Assembly: GCA_008375315.1 (NCBI GenBank)
Contig: CP032507.1
Location: 1,787,001 to 1,851,000 of the forward strand
Direction of reading: 5' to 3'
From: Ectothiorhodospiraceae bacterium BW-2
GTDB lineage: Bacteria; Pseudomonadota; Gammaproteobacteria; Thiohalomonadales; Thiohalomonadaceae
Length of the DNA: 64,000 bases
Shown piece by piece: positions 18,001-24,808 of the stretch. Numbering within the stretch: position 1 is the stretch's first letter; every line of letters starts with the position of its first letter. Made by a program: the position numbers and the translations under genes. The notes beneath the pieces are model-generated. The model was not told the DNA's origin and made no database searches. It saw nothing but the letters and a program-made list of their open reading frames with translations.

Positions 18001-21000
18001 CGAGTGCAACGGTGACTTTCAGTACTACATTGGGAACATTGAGTTCCAATAGTGTTACAACCAACAGTAGTGGTATTGCAGAAGCTACTTTGACTTCGGT
18101 TGCAATATTGGGAACAGCCAATATTACTGCCACATCTAATGGATTTATTACTCGCTCATCAGTGCAGTTCGTTACCGGTGCAGTGGACACAGTGGCTGTT
18201 TCGGGTGCACCTTCAACGGTGAATCCGAGCGGTACGAGTACGGTCAGTGCGACGGTAACGGATGCCAACGGTTTGTTTATAACTGGTGAAACGGTAACGT
18301 TCCGTATCAGCACCAATAACAGCGGTGGTACGATAGCGACGACGGGTACGACAAATGCTAACGGTGTTGCGACAGCGGTCTACACGGCGGGAAGTAGCAA
18401 CGGTACTGATACGATTACGGCAGTAGCGAGTAGTAACAGTACTAGTGGAACAGCAAATATTGTGGTCAATGCTGCGGCACAAGTGGTGGGTTCTGTCTCT
18501 GCCAGTAGTGGTGCAACCAGTTTGACTGCAAACGGGACTAGTACGACTACTATTCGCGCAACAGTACGAGATACTGCTGGTGCTGTTGTGCCTAATACTT
18601 CAGTCAGTTTCAGTACGACATTGGGAACACTGAGTTCCGCCAGTGGCACGACCGACAGTAGTGGTGTTGCCGAGGTGATGCTGACTTCCGTCACTACACT
18701 GGGAACGGCTACGGTTACAGCGACATCCAATGGCTTTGCTGCTACAACTTCAGTGCAATTTATTGCAGATAGCACTACGGGTAGTATTGTCTTATCTCCC
18801 GCTGGACCGATAACAGTTTCATCATCGTCATCAACAACTTTTACAGTGACTTCAACTGATGTAAACGCTAACCCTGTTATCGGGGAGTCTTTAAGAATAC
18901 AGTTAACTACTAATGGTAGTGGCGGTTCTGTAAGTGCCATAACAGGAACAACAGACTCTAACGGTCAATTCTCTTTTACTTATACCGCTGGGTCAGGAAC
19001 AGGGAGTGATGTGATTGCTGTTTCTTCTGTGACGAATAGTTCCAGAAGGGCAGCACCTGTCGCGATTACTGTTAACCAAACAACCGTAACTCCGGCATCG
19101 TTAATTTTAGTGACGGATAAAACAACCCTTACGACCGGTACAACTGAGACGGCAACCATTAGCGCTTACGTTCGTGGTGCAGGGAATAATCTTCTGAGTA
19201 ATATTCCTGTCACATTTACCTCTGATAGTGGGACGATTTTAGTCAATAATGGCGGCGTCAGTGATTCTAATGGTGTGGCAACTGCACAGCTAAATGTGCT
19301 AGGCGGTGATATTAATCGCCCAATTGAAGTTACCGCAACAACCGGCTCAATCTCTGAACGGATAACGATTAATGCTACGGGTACGACTATTACAATCTCT
19401 GGGTTAAACAGTGTGAATCAAGATACGCCATTAACTTTAACTGCTCGTCTAGCCAATGGTGCCGGTAATCCTGTCAGTGGACAGACCTTAACCATCTCAT
19501 CAGCCAATAACAATCCTTTAAGTTCAACAACGGGGACGACGGGTAGCAATGGTTCCCTTGCTATACAGGTGACACCAACTGTGGTTGGAACCGATACGAT
19601 TACGATTACGGGTGCAGGCGCAACTGCGACACATGCATTAAATGTGACCGGTACGACTGTGTTCAGCCTCTCTTCTACCAATACGGATATTAACCTAGGC
19701 GAGACAGAGGCGATTACACTGACATGGACGGAAGCAGGTGTGGGTCAGGCAGGGCAAACTATAAACTTCTCTTCAACCCGTGGGGTGCTGGATGATCCCT
19801 CTGATGAGACCGAGAATACGGCAGTTACGGATGGAACTGGTGTTGCAAAGATAAATATCTCTTCAACCTCTGCCGGTGTTGCAACTATTACCGCAATTTC
19901 TACGACAGGTTTAAGTGCAGAACTGACTCGAGAATTTGTGGCAACCACGCCCACCTCAATTAATGTGCAGGCATCAAAAGTCTTGGTTGGTACAGGAGGG
20001 GAACAGAGTAGCATTACCGCGACGGTGCGGGATGCTAATAACAATTTGGTGAAAAGTCAGGTGGTGTTATTTACCTTAAACGATGTAAGTGGCGGAACTA
20101 TAAATCTCTCTACTGGCATTACCGATAGCTTGGGCAGGGTTTCAACGGTTTATACCTCATCCTCTGTCAGCAGTGCCCAAAATGGCGTTACTGTGCAGGC
20201 AACACTGCGAGATAACAGTGCGATTACCGACACGGTTAACTTAACAGTTTCGCAGCAACCACTGTTTATTCGTTTTGGTACGGGTAATCAAGTAGGTACT
20301 CCCAATGCGTCAACACTAACCAAGACATTTACTCTGCTGGTAACTGATGCTGCTGGGGCTGCAGTCGCTAATCAAGCGGTTGCACTATCGGCAAAACCAC
20401 TCTCGACAGCATATAGTGCTTATAGTAAAGGCTTTTGGCAAACTGTCGACACAACCAATCCTCCCGATGGTACTCCTGATGAGTGGCAACAGGTAACAGA
20501 ATTTGTTTGCACAAATGAAGATGCGAATCTGAATGGTATTTTAGATAGTGGAGAAGATGTGAATCTAAGTGGTCAATTGGAACCTGGCAATGTGGTAACT
20601 ATACCTGCTAGTGTGACGACTGGAAGTGATGGTACGGCAACTTTTGATATAACTTATGCTAGAAATTTTGCTCACTGGGCAGCTATTGAAATTACAGCTT
20701 CTAGTACGGTAGCCGGGACTGAAAGTAGCTACTCACAAACATTCAGTTTGCCTGGACTAGCTTCTGACTATACTAATCCTAATGTAAGTCCACCAGGTGC
20801 TACAAGTCCTTTTGGCCGTTCAACATCTACAAACTGCATCACACCGAATAGTTTTAATTTAGTGGCTGCGCCAATTTCAATTACTGTAACTGCAACAGGG
20901 AGTCAGACATCGCTTATGTTGCTAACAGATTCAAGTGGTAATCCTGTTAGCGGTCAACCACTGACCTACTCTGAAACAGAAGACGGAACTATGGTGATTA

Positions 21001-21149
21001 GTGAAGATGCTGCTTGTACCACAGCTGCAAATGGTACTTGTACGGCAACTATTAATGTAACTAACATTGGTGCTAGTGGTGACTCTTCTCAGGCAACATT
21101 TAGTCATTCCGGAGCTAGTGCCACAGTAACTATTACCAATGGAAACTAA
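12039..21149 (+). CDS. Giant Ig-like-repeat lipoprotein (about 26 Big_1-type modules)
   Basis: About 3,035 residues. ATG 12039 overlaps the pilQ stop by one base; ATG 12042 is the alternative and neither has a clear Shine-Dalgarno, so translation likely follows from pilQ. The N-terminus is SL-rich, encoded by an (TC)11 tract, and ends in a probable lipobox LLQGC (Cys30; Gln at -2 is atypical). A Gly-rich linker follows, then about 26 consecutive modules of roughly 95-130 residues of invasin/intimin type (Big_1), with recurring motifs such as ATVRDANGAVVxGATVxFSTTLGTLS and TDxNGVATVTYTAG. Two modules (about 14.7-15.26 kb and 20.24-20.84 kb) carry Cys pairs and EF-hand-like NEDxNxNxxLDxGED loops; one (about 17.09-17.40 kb) contains a PPC-like insert. 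No beta-barrel, LPXTG or C-terminal secretion domain is visible. Base composition is AT-richer than the flanks. Probable surface adhesin or pilus-associated protein; function is inference. Confidence 0.85.
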   Translation: MMKQTFSLSLSLSLSALFSVLFVLLLLQGCVSGTEEAVQQAASQITAGGGGGTTTPDGNTISILPISEITLLAGKNELIADGSDKALIRAVVKDTTGAAKQDVTVTFSTTAGVLSAGSVVTNESGIAEVYLTSGGYPAVATVRADAGGFGAKTTIKIVTEPGSIELNLSENQINTAGMSTLWATVSDNAGNAVSDIEVQFFIETNQSGASLSSASAITDGNGVATVTYFAGETGGVVDSVIAVVPSRGLRITSPKVIEVGSLTADQVNVNSLVLWAGKEQLTVGGDTTTIRATVTDAVGNAVNGAKVNFSSGSVAALSANSAITNVNGVAEVTLSSRDVAGAVTLSAEYRGIGSAINLNIVAAEATSLVLTASSAALETAETTQIKAKLLDEFGNPVSGESIVFDLVGKGQLGGDSATTGANGIATISFTADAALTGTTTINAVSATNVGLKGSVTVTVSTPPEEADEVIRAAELTIATDKVAVLSDGNDRATLTVTAKNSEGAVLPGVIVTFATTGGELSHAQLTTDDSGKAQVTFAANLAEPANQTETITATASGVTGGTSIPIRITGSSVTISSDRTNLVTGGADTAEIDLLASNGAGTGVFNADIELSLSDPDGDGAGGTLLLNGNPLDGNTIKSGVDGRATVRVKGINAGVLRLTAKSLGDTKTFDFNVQAAAQALQITAPITEAEKIANLDQSVTVKVSVPTTISGKLVFVTTHGQWSNGNKQIEVDIAATEVSAILSSGNANGVATVSVFAKSNITLKDSVQIKFVNADVAVGSSVTIQATPTTLQPSGGDAQNSARLTGMVRDANGAPIYNALVHFTLENSTGGGEYVEDAYVYSDSSGQVTTNFISGSISSDATGVRIKAALYGTNGEVDSDVVSILINQTAGSVVIGSGNLVATANNDTSYELPMAIMVSDSAGNPVANTTVTLKSWPIFAYTGYRVTLDEICPAVKTYAIPNEDSNRNLSLDDGEDKSYPESSLGVDFNFDGDLQDIIGRDGLITPQNSSGGSVPVTVRTDESGVATFTISYLKQYASWIETEIEASVVVQGTENTGRLRMTLPPVAGDTCSLDNSPFNPPSGSGPSLSGEGVTLSAATSETVVNGDVGLTATVTDIQGNAVRGANVDFTLSVQSSSGAASGQLSAAQATTNGAGKATVTYTAGGVVGTEVVTATVAGYDYPASQNITILAEGVSNIADLRLTAASTTVVADGSDGTIVRAQLLDSDFQPVIGREVAFVTSFGRFDNADDVDGDNNSRTITVVSGSGGIASARLTGPNPVGIGLATVKATAGDYEDTVQVNFTAGEAATINLTPLPSAVNTGGNSQIAVRVTDGNGLPVANQTLLVTFTNNSGGSVSPILAETNSSGQLTINYVAGIIAVTDTITVTSSSNSGVTASLDIVVTRLDVNSINLISGSSNVTADGAGSTAITATVRDVNGAVVAGATVNFSTTLGTLSPDAATVGTVTTLSATSNSNGVARVFLFSTTSAGTAAVSANAEGSIASVNVSFVSGSANGIVLNTDKAVITQADSVNFSGFIRDANNNILSNAEYTLDVVDNFGAASPNYYYTRSGRSDANGAYSDGGWVVPATLADTVQVRVRSGTAISSVRTLTTVGSITVASASATMTADGSSTNAVTVNVKGMSGGNVSGVPVGICSGLEGTTFTASGNTIAQDCSSVTTSTANSYSGNLSSSTFDNPFSVNVDGTAVAVRYSFTNVPENSWLDVDLYNLDTNQIIRSNFISTLVNDGQPILNGLAVTPQLSRGSYYFVVEVNNGPANWSLDVQASTATTTNTDPTTTLQTDASGNVSVTLNSGNKAGTAAISAYAHSNGTRNNSATTDVILTAGAPSVSHGSYIVSAAPSTVNGSGSSQVSVKVVDSNGNAVSGETITFSISTNTSGANLSATTAVTGNDGIATVAYTAGTTEGADTITTVASSNDATKTGTITVDNDAVVVGGVAMATGSNSLTANGTSSTILRVTVRDTAGAVVPSATVTFSTTLGTLSSNSVTTNSSGIAEATLTSVAILGTANITATSNGFITRSSVQFVTGAVDTVAVSGAPSTVNPSGTSTVSATVTDANGLFITGETVTFRISTNNSGGTIATTGTTNANGVATAVYTAGSSNGTDTITAVASSNSTSGTANIVVNAAAQVVGSVSASSGATSLTANGTSTTTIRATVRDTAGAVVPNTSVSFSTTLGTLSSASGTTDSSGVAEVMLTSVTTLGTATVTATSNGFAATTSVQFIADSTTGSIVLSPAGPITVSSSSSTTFTVTSTDVNANPVIGESLRIQLTTNGSGGSVSAITGTTDSNGQFSFTYTAGSGTGSDVIAVSSVTNSSRRAAPVAITVNQTTVTPASLILVTDKTTLTTGTTETATISAYVRGAGNNLLSNIPVTFTSDSGTILVNNGGVSDSNGVATAQLNVLGGDINRPIEVTATTGSISERITINATGTTITISGLNSVNQDTPLTLTARLANGAGNPVSGQTLTISSANNNPLSSTTGTTGSNGSLAIQVTPTVVGTDTITITGAGATATHALNVTGTTVFSLSSTNTDINLGETEAITLTWTEAGVGQAGQTINFSSTRGVLDDPSDETENTAVTDGTGVAKINISSTSAGVATITAISTTGLSAELTREFVATTPTSINVQASKVLVGTGGEQSSITATVRDANNNLVKSQVVLFTLNDVSGGTINLSTGITDSLGRVSTVYTSSSVSSAQNGVTVQATLRDNSAITDTVNLTVSQQPLFIRFGTGNQVGTPNASTLTKTFTLLVTDAAGAAVANQAVALSAKPLSTAYSAYSKGFWQTVDTTNPPDGTPDEWQQVTEFVCTNEDANLNGILDSGEDVNLSGQLEPGNVVTIPASVTTGSDGTATFDITYARNFAHWAAIEITASSTVAGTESSYSQTFSLPGLASDYTNPNVSPPGATSPFGRSTSTNCITPNSFNLVAAPISITVTATGSQTSLMLLTDSSGNPVSGQPLTYSETEDGTMVISEDAACTTAANGTCTATINVTNIGASGDSSQATFSHSGASATVTITNGN
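12055..12076 (+). repeat. (TC)11 dinucleotide tract in the signal-peptide region
   Basis: Eleven uninterrupted TC units lie 13-16 nt after the start codon of the giant Ig-like gene and code Ser-Leu repeats. A change of one unit shifts the frame. Reading the other two frames by hand, one meets TAG at 12131-12133 and the other TAG at 12253-12255, so both shifted products would be short. Confidence 0.9.
12186..12193 (+). repeat. G8 homopolymer in the linker after the lipobox
   Basis: Eight consecutive G residues code part of a Gly-rich linker. It is a second potential slippage site, located before the stop (12253) met by the +2 frame but after the stop (12131) met by the -2 frame. Confidence 0.8.
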
Positions 21150-21176
21150 ACTGTTGTCGTACTGGTAATATTCTGC

Positions 21177-21214
21177 AGTAGCGGTTGGTTTAATACCCTA
21201 ACTCAGCCGCTACT
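21177..21214 (+). other. Stem-loop after the giant Ig-like gene
   Basis: AGTAGCGG (21177-21184) and CCGCTACT (21207-21214) are perfect 8-bp inverted arms with a 22-nt loop, 28 bp after the stop codon. There is no T-run, so it is at best a weak terminator or mRNA 3' stabiliser. Further on, TAACTCA occurs three times (within 21199-21260), the last inside CGCTAACTCAGCG, a small palindrome. Confidence 0.4.
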
Positions 21215-21286
21215 ACATCGACTAACTCAACCTATATCGGGTTAATCTGCGCTAACTCAGCGCGTTACCCACAGAGGGAACTAGTG

Positions 21287-21508
21287 ATGGCCAGTTTTGC
21301 ACAACGCTATAGAAACGAAGAGCATAAAAAGGGCAAGTTAGAGGGTCGGCAAGAGACCCTGCTAAAACAAATCCAACTAAAATTTGGTACTTCCCCCGAA
21401 TGGGTTGAGGCTAAACTGCACGCTGTAGATAGAGCACAGCTTGACCTTTGGGTAGCGGCAATTTTGACGGCTAACACCATAGAAGAGCTCTTTAGCGGTA
21501 AGGCGTAG
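21287..21508 (+). CDS. Short protein equal to the C-terminal domain of the Rpn-type genes
   Basis: A 73-residue frame. ATG 21287 is preferred over GTG 21284 because AGAGGGAA sits at 21273-21280. After a unique start (MASFAQRYRNEEHKK) it matches the last 58 or so residues of the three downstream genes: EGRQETLLKQIQLKFG, then the DUF4351-like helix bundle ending in TANTIEELFSG. It lacks the nuclease domain. It has its own start and ribosome-binding site, so it may be expressed; otherwise it is the tail of a deleted first copy. Confidence 0.55.
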   Translation: MASFAQRYRNEEHKKGKLEGRQETLLKQIQLKFGTSPEWVEAKLHAVDRAQLDLWVAAILTANTIEELFSGKA

Positions 21509-21608
21509 TCTGATACCAGAGAGGTGGCGGCTATGAATTCCCACGCCGAGAATGGGAAACTGTCCACTAAAATTATATCGCCAAAAAATGTTATGAGATG
21601 AATCTCCA

Positions 21609-22541
21609 ATGAGTCAAGCAACCGCCCAAGATTATGATAGCCCGTGGAAAGAGGCACTGGAGTACTACTTCGCCGACTTTCTACAACTACTCTTTCCGCA
21701 AGTTTGTCAACTGATAGACTGGACTGAAGCACCGGTTTTTTTAGACAAAGAGCTACAAAAAATTACCGGTACAGCGGCTGATGGCCGCACCTATGCCGAC
21801 AAACTAATTCAGGTTACCCTGTGCGATGGTAAGAAGAGCTGGTTATTGATCCATGTTGAAGTGCAGGGCGAACCGGAGTCCGACTTTGCCGCACGCATGT
21901 TTCGCTATAACTACCGCATTCGGGATCGATACCACAAAGATGTCGTGAGTTTAGCGGTACTAAGCGACAGCTCCCCGGCCTTCAAACCGGATCGATTTCA
22001 ATTCTCACTGGCAGGGTGTGAAATCGACTTTCGCTTTCCGGTGGTTAAGCTACTGGACTGGCGCGAGCGGCTGAATGAGCTATTAAACAGCACCAACCCC
22101 TTTGCTCTGATTGTCGCCGCACAGCTTCAGGTTAAACTAATCCCCGATCCGACACAGCGACTCAATGTCAAAAGCCAACTGATTCGGCTACTCTATCAAC
22201 GGCGCTACAGCCGTGACCAAATTCTTGAACTATTTAAGCTGATTGACTGGATGATTCGACTGCCAGATAATTTAGAGATACAGTTTAAACAGATCGTTGA
22301 CCAAATTGAACAGGAGCAACAGATGGCGTACATCACCTCAGTTGAACGAATTGCGATGCAGGAGGGCCGGCAAGAGGGCAGGCAAGAGACCCTGCTCAAA
22401 CTCATCCAACTAAAATTTGGTATTGCCCCCGAGTGGGTCGAGACCAAACTGCACGCTGCGGATAGAGCACAGCTTGACCTTTGGGTAGCGGCAATTTTGA
22501 CGGCTAACACGATAGAAGAGCTCTTTAGCGGTAGGGTGTAG
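21609..22541 (+). CDS. Rpn-family PD-(D/E)XK nuclease / putative transposase, copy 1
   Basis: A 310-residue protein of the Rpn (recombination-promoting nuclease) type. The N-terminal PD-(D/E)XK fold has helix 1 with Glu15 (WKEALEYYFADFL), the metal aspartate Asp64 (RTYADKLIQV) and the ExQ version of the core at Glu84-Val-Gln86 (LLIHVEVQGEPE), then RYNYRIRDRYHKDVVSLAVLSD. The C-terminal half is helical with an EGRQ-repeat segment and a DUF4351-like end. Rpn proteins nick DNA and promote RecA-independent recombination; many are annotated as transposases, but there are no terminal inverted repeats here. Between the leader and ATG lies GAGATgaATCTC, a small hairpin that could mask the start. Confidence 0.82.
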   Translation: MSQATAQDYDSPWKEALEYYFADFLQLLFPQVCQLIDWTEAPVFLDKELQKITGTAADGRTYADKLIQVTLCDGKKSWLLIHVEVQGEPESDFAARMFRYNYRIRDRYHKDVVSLAVLSDSSPAFKPDRFQFSLAGCEIDFRFPVVKLLDWRERLNELLNSTNPFALIVAAQLQVKLIPDPTQRLNVKSQLIRLLYQRRYSRDQILELFKLIDWMIRLPDNLEIQFKQIVDQIEQEQQMAYITSVERIAMQEGRQEGRQETLLKLIQLKFGIAPEWVETKLHAADRAQLDLWVAAILTANTIEELFSGRV

Positions 22542-22654
22542 TCCTATACCGGGGAGTTGGCAGCTATGGATTCCCTCGTGGAGAGTGGGAACCAGAAACT
22601 GCCCACTGCCCACTAACATTATATCGCCAAAAAATGTTATGAGATGAATCTCCA

Positions 22655-23587
22655 ATGAGTCAAGCAACCGCCCAAGATTATGATAGCCCGTGGAAAGAGG
22701 CACTGGAGTACTACTTCGCCGACTTTCTACAACTACTCTTTCCGCAAATTTGTCAACTGATAGACTGGACTGAAGCGCCGGTCTTTTTAGACAAAGAGCT
22801 ACAAAAAATTACCGGTACAGCGGCTGATGGCCGTACCTATGCCGACAAACTAATTCAGGTTACCCTGTGCGACGGTAAGAAGAGCTGGTTATTGATTCAT
22901 GTTGAAGTGCAGGGCGAACCGGAGCCGGACTTTGCCGCACGCATGTTTCGCTACAACTACCGCATTCGGGATCGATACCACAAAGATGTCGTGAGTTTAG
23001 CGGTACTAAGCGACAGCTCGTCGGCCTTCAGACCAGATCGATTTCACTTCTCATTGGCAGGGTGTGAAATCGACTTTCGCTTTCCGGTGGTTAAGCTGCT
23101 GGACTGGCGCGAGCGGCTCAATGAACTGTTAAACAGCACGAATCCCTTTGCCCTGATTGTCGCCGCACAGCTTCAGGTTAAACTAATCCCCGATCCGACA
23201 CAGCGACTCAATGTCAAAAGCCAACTGATTCGGCTACTCTATCAACGGCGCTACAGCCGCAATCAAATTCTTGAGCTGTTTAAGTTGATTGACTGGATGA
23301 TTCGACTGCCAGATAATTTAGAGATACAGTTTAAACAGATCGTTGACCAAATTGAACAGGAGCAACAGATGGCGTACATCACCTCAGTTGAACGCATTGC
23401 GATGCAGGAGGGTCGGCAAGAGGGTCGGCAAGAGACCCTGCTCAAACAGATCCAACTAAAATTTGGTACTGCCCCCGAGTGGGTCGAGACCAAACTGCAC
23501 GCTGCGGATAGAGCACAGCTTGATCAGTGGGTCGCAGCAATTTTGACGGCTAACACCATAGAAGAGCTGTTTAGCGGTAGGGTGTAA
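22655..23587 (+). CDS. Rpn-family PD-(D/E)XK nuclease / putative transposase, copy 2
   Basis: A 310-residue near-identical copy of the preceding gene. Differences include I for V at residue 32, a few substitutions around residue 120 (SSAFRPDRFHF) and a Gln for Leu in the last helix. Asp64 and Glu84-x-Gln86 are intact, so the nuclease core is predicted to be functional. It starts 113 bp after copy 1, within the same spacer type: a segment CCCACTGCCCACTAAC, then the 37-bp leader. No separate promoter is obvious; readthrough from upstream is likely. Confidence 0.82.
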   Translation: MSQATAQDYDSPWKEALEYYFADFLQLLFPQICQLIDWTEAPVFLDKELQKITGTAADGRTYADKLIQVTLCDGKKSWLLIHVEVQGEPEPDFAARMFRYNYRIRDRYHKDVVSLAVLSDSSSAFRPDRFHFSLAGCEIDFRFPVVKLLDWRERLNELLNSTNPFALIVAAQLQVKLIPDPTQRLNVKSQLIRLLYQRRYSRNQILELFKLIDWMIRLPDNLEIQFKQIVDQIEQEQQMAYITSVERIAMQEGRQEGRQETLLKQIQLKFGTAPEWVETKLHAADRAQLDQWVAAILTANTIEELFSGRV

Positions 23588-23699
23588 CCCGATACAGGAG
23601 AGATTCAGCTATGGATTCCCTCGTGGAGAGTGAGAACCAGAAACTGCCCACTGCCCACTAACATTATATCGCCAAAAAATGTTATGAGATGAATCTCCA

Positions 23700-24644
23700 A
23701 TGAGTCAAGCAACCGCCCAAGATTATGATAGCCCGTGGAAAGAGGCGCTGGAGTACTACTTTGCCGACTTTCTACAACTACTCTTTCCGCAAGTTTGTCA
23801 ACTGATAGACTGGACTAAAGCGCCGGTCTTTTTAGACAAAGAGCTACAAAAAATTACCGGTACAGCGGCTGATGGCCGCACCTATGCCGACAAACTAATT
23901 CAAGTGACCCTGTGCGACGGTAAGAAGAGCTGGTTATTGATTCATGTTGAAGTGCAGGGCGAACCGGAGTCCGACTTTGCCGCACGCATGTTTCGCTACA
24001 ACTACCGCATTCGGGATCGATACCACAAAGATGTGGTGAGTTTAGCGGTACTAAGCGACAGCTCATCGGCTTTCAGACCGGATCGATTTCAATTCTCACT
24101 GGCAGGATGTGAAATCGACTTTCGCTTTCCGGTGGTTAAGCTGCTGGACTGGCGCGAGCGGCTGAATGAGCTATTAAACAGCGCCAACCCCTTTGCCCTG
24201 ATTGTCGCCGCACAGCTTCAGGTTAAACTAATCCCCGATCCGACACAGCGACTCAATGTCAAAAGCCAACTGATTCGGCTACTCTATCAACGGCGCTACA
24301 GCCGTGACCAAATTCTTGAACTATTTAAGCTGATTGACTGGATGATTCGCCTACCCGATAATTTAGAGATACAGTTTAAACAGATCGTTGACCAAATTGA
24401 ACAGGAGCAACAGATGGCGTACATCACCTCAGTTGAACGCATTGCGATGCAAGAGGGTCGGCAACAGGGTCGACAAGAGACCCTGCAAGAGACCTTGCTA
24501 AAACAAATCCAACTAAAATTTGGTACCGCCCCCAACTGGGTTGAGACCAAACTGCACGCTGCGGACAGAGCACAGCTTGACCTTTGGGTCGCAGCAATTT
24601 TGACGGCTAACACCATAGAAGAGCTCTTTAGCGGTAGGGTGTAG
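23700..24644 (+). CDS. Rpn-family PD-(D/E)XK nuclease / putative transposase, copy 3
   Basis: A 314-residue copy, four residues longer than the others because the short repeat EGRQ-QGRQ-ETLQ-ETLL is expanded by one QETL unit at about residues 256-270. Lys replaces Glu at residue 40 and Asn replaces Glu before WVETKL. The catalytic Asp64 and Glu84-x-Gln86 are present. The variable EGRQ/QETL stretch is the only length difference between the copies, a likely slippage site between the nuclease and C-terminal domains. Confidence 0.82.
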   Translation: MSQATAQDYDSPWKEALEYYFADFLQLLFPQVCQLIDWTKAPVFLDKELQKITGTAADGRTYADKLIQVTLCDGKKSWLLIHVEVQGEPESDFAARMFRYNYRIRDRYHKDVVSLAVLSDSSSAFRPDRFQFSLAGCEIDFRFPVVKLLDWRERLNELLNSANPFALIVAAQLQVKLIPDPTQRLNVKSQLIRLLYQRRYSRDQILELFKLIDWMIRLPDNLEIQFKQIVDQIEQEQQMAYITSVERIAMQEGRQQGRQETLQETLLKQIQLKFGTAPNWVETKLHAADRAQLDLWVAAILTANTIEELFSGRV

Positions 24645-24730
24645 CCTGATACCGGAGAGATAGTCGCTGGTATGGATTCCCACGCAGCGCGTGTGAACCA
24701 GAAAATCAGAGATCGCAGAGTGCAGCAGCG

Positions 24731-24775
24731 TATCGCGAGCGGCTGACTGAACTGTTAAACAGCATGAATCCCTTA
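24731..24775 (+). pseudogene. Relic of an Rpn-type gene (middle segment)
   Basis: The stretch TATCGCGAGCGGCTGACTGA and the next 25 bases correspond to the part of the Rpn-type genes that codes WRERLNELLNSTNPF (for example 24147-24191), with several substitutions. No flanking coding sequence is conserved. It marks a decayed fourth copy at the right end of the array. Confidence 0.55.
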
Positions 24776-24808
24776 AAATTTGCGCCTCTATCCGTTAGGC
24801 ACCGGAAG

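Larger units (their letters stand above)
21284..24775 (+). repeat. Tandem array of Rpn-type genes (three full copies, two partial)
   Basis: Three full genes repeat with a period of 1046 and 1045 bp (starts 21609, 22655, 23700). Each is preceded by the same 37-bp leader (21572-21608, 22618-22654, 23663-23699). A gene for the C-terminal part only precedes the array (21287-21508), and a 45-bp relic of the gene's middle follows it (24731-24775). Near-identity includes synonymous positions, so the array formed recently by unequal crossing-over or repeated insertion. Confidence 0.85.
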
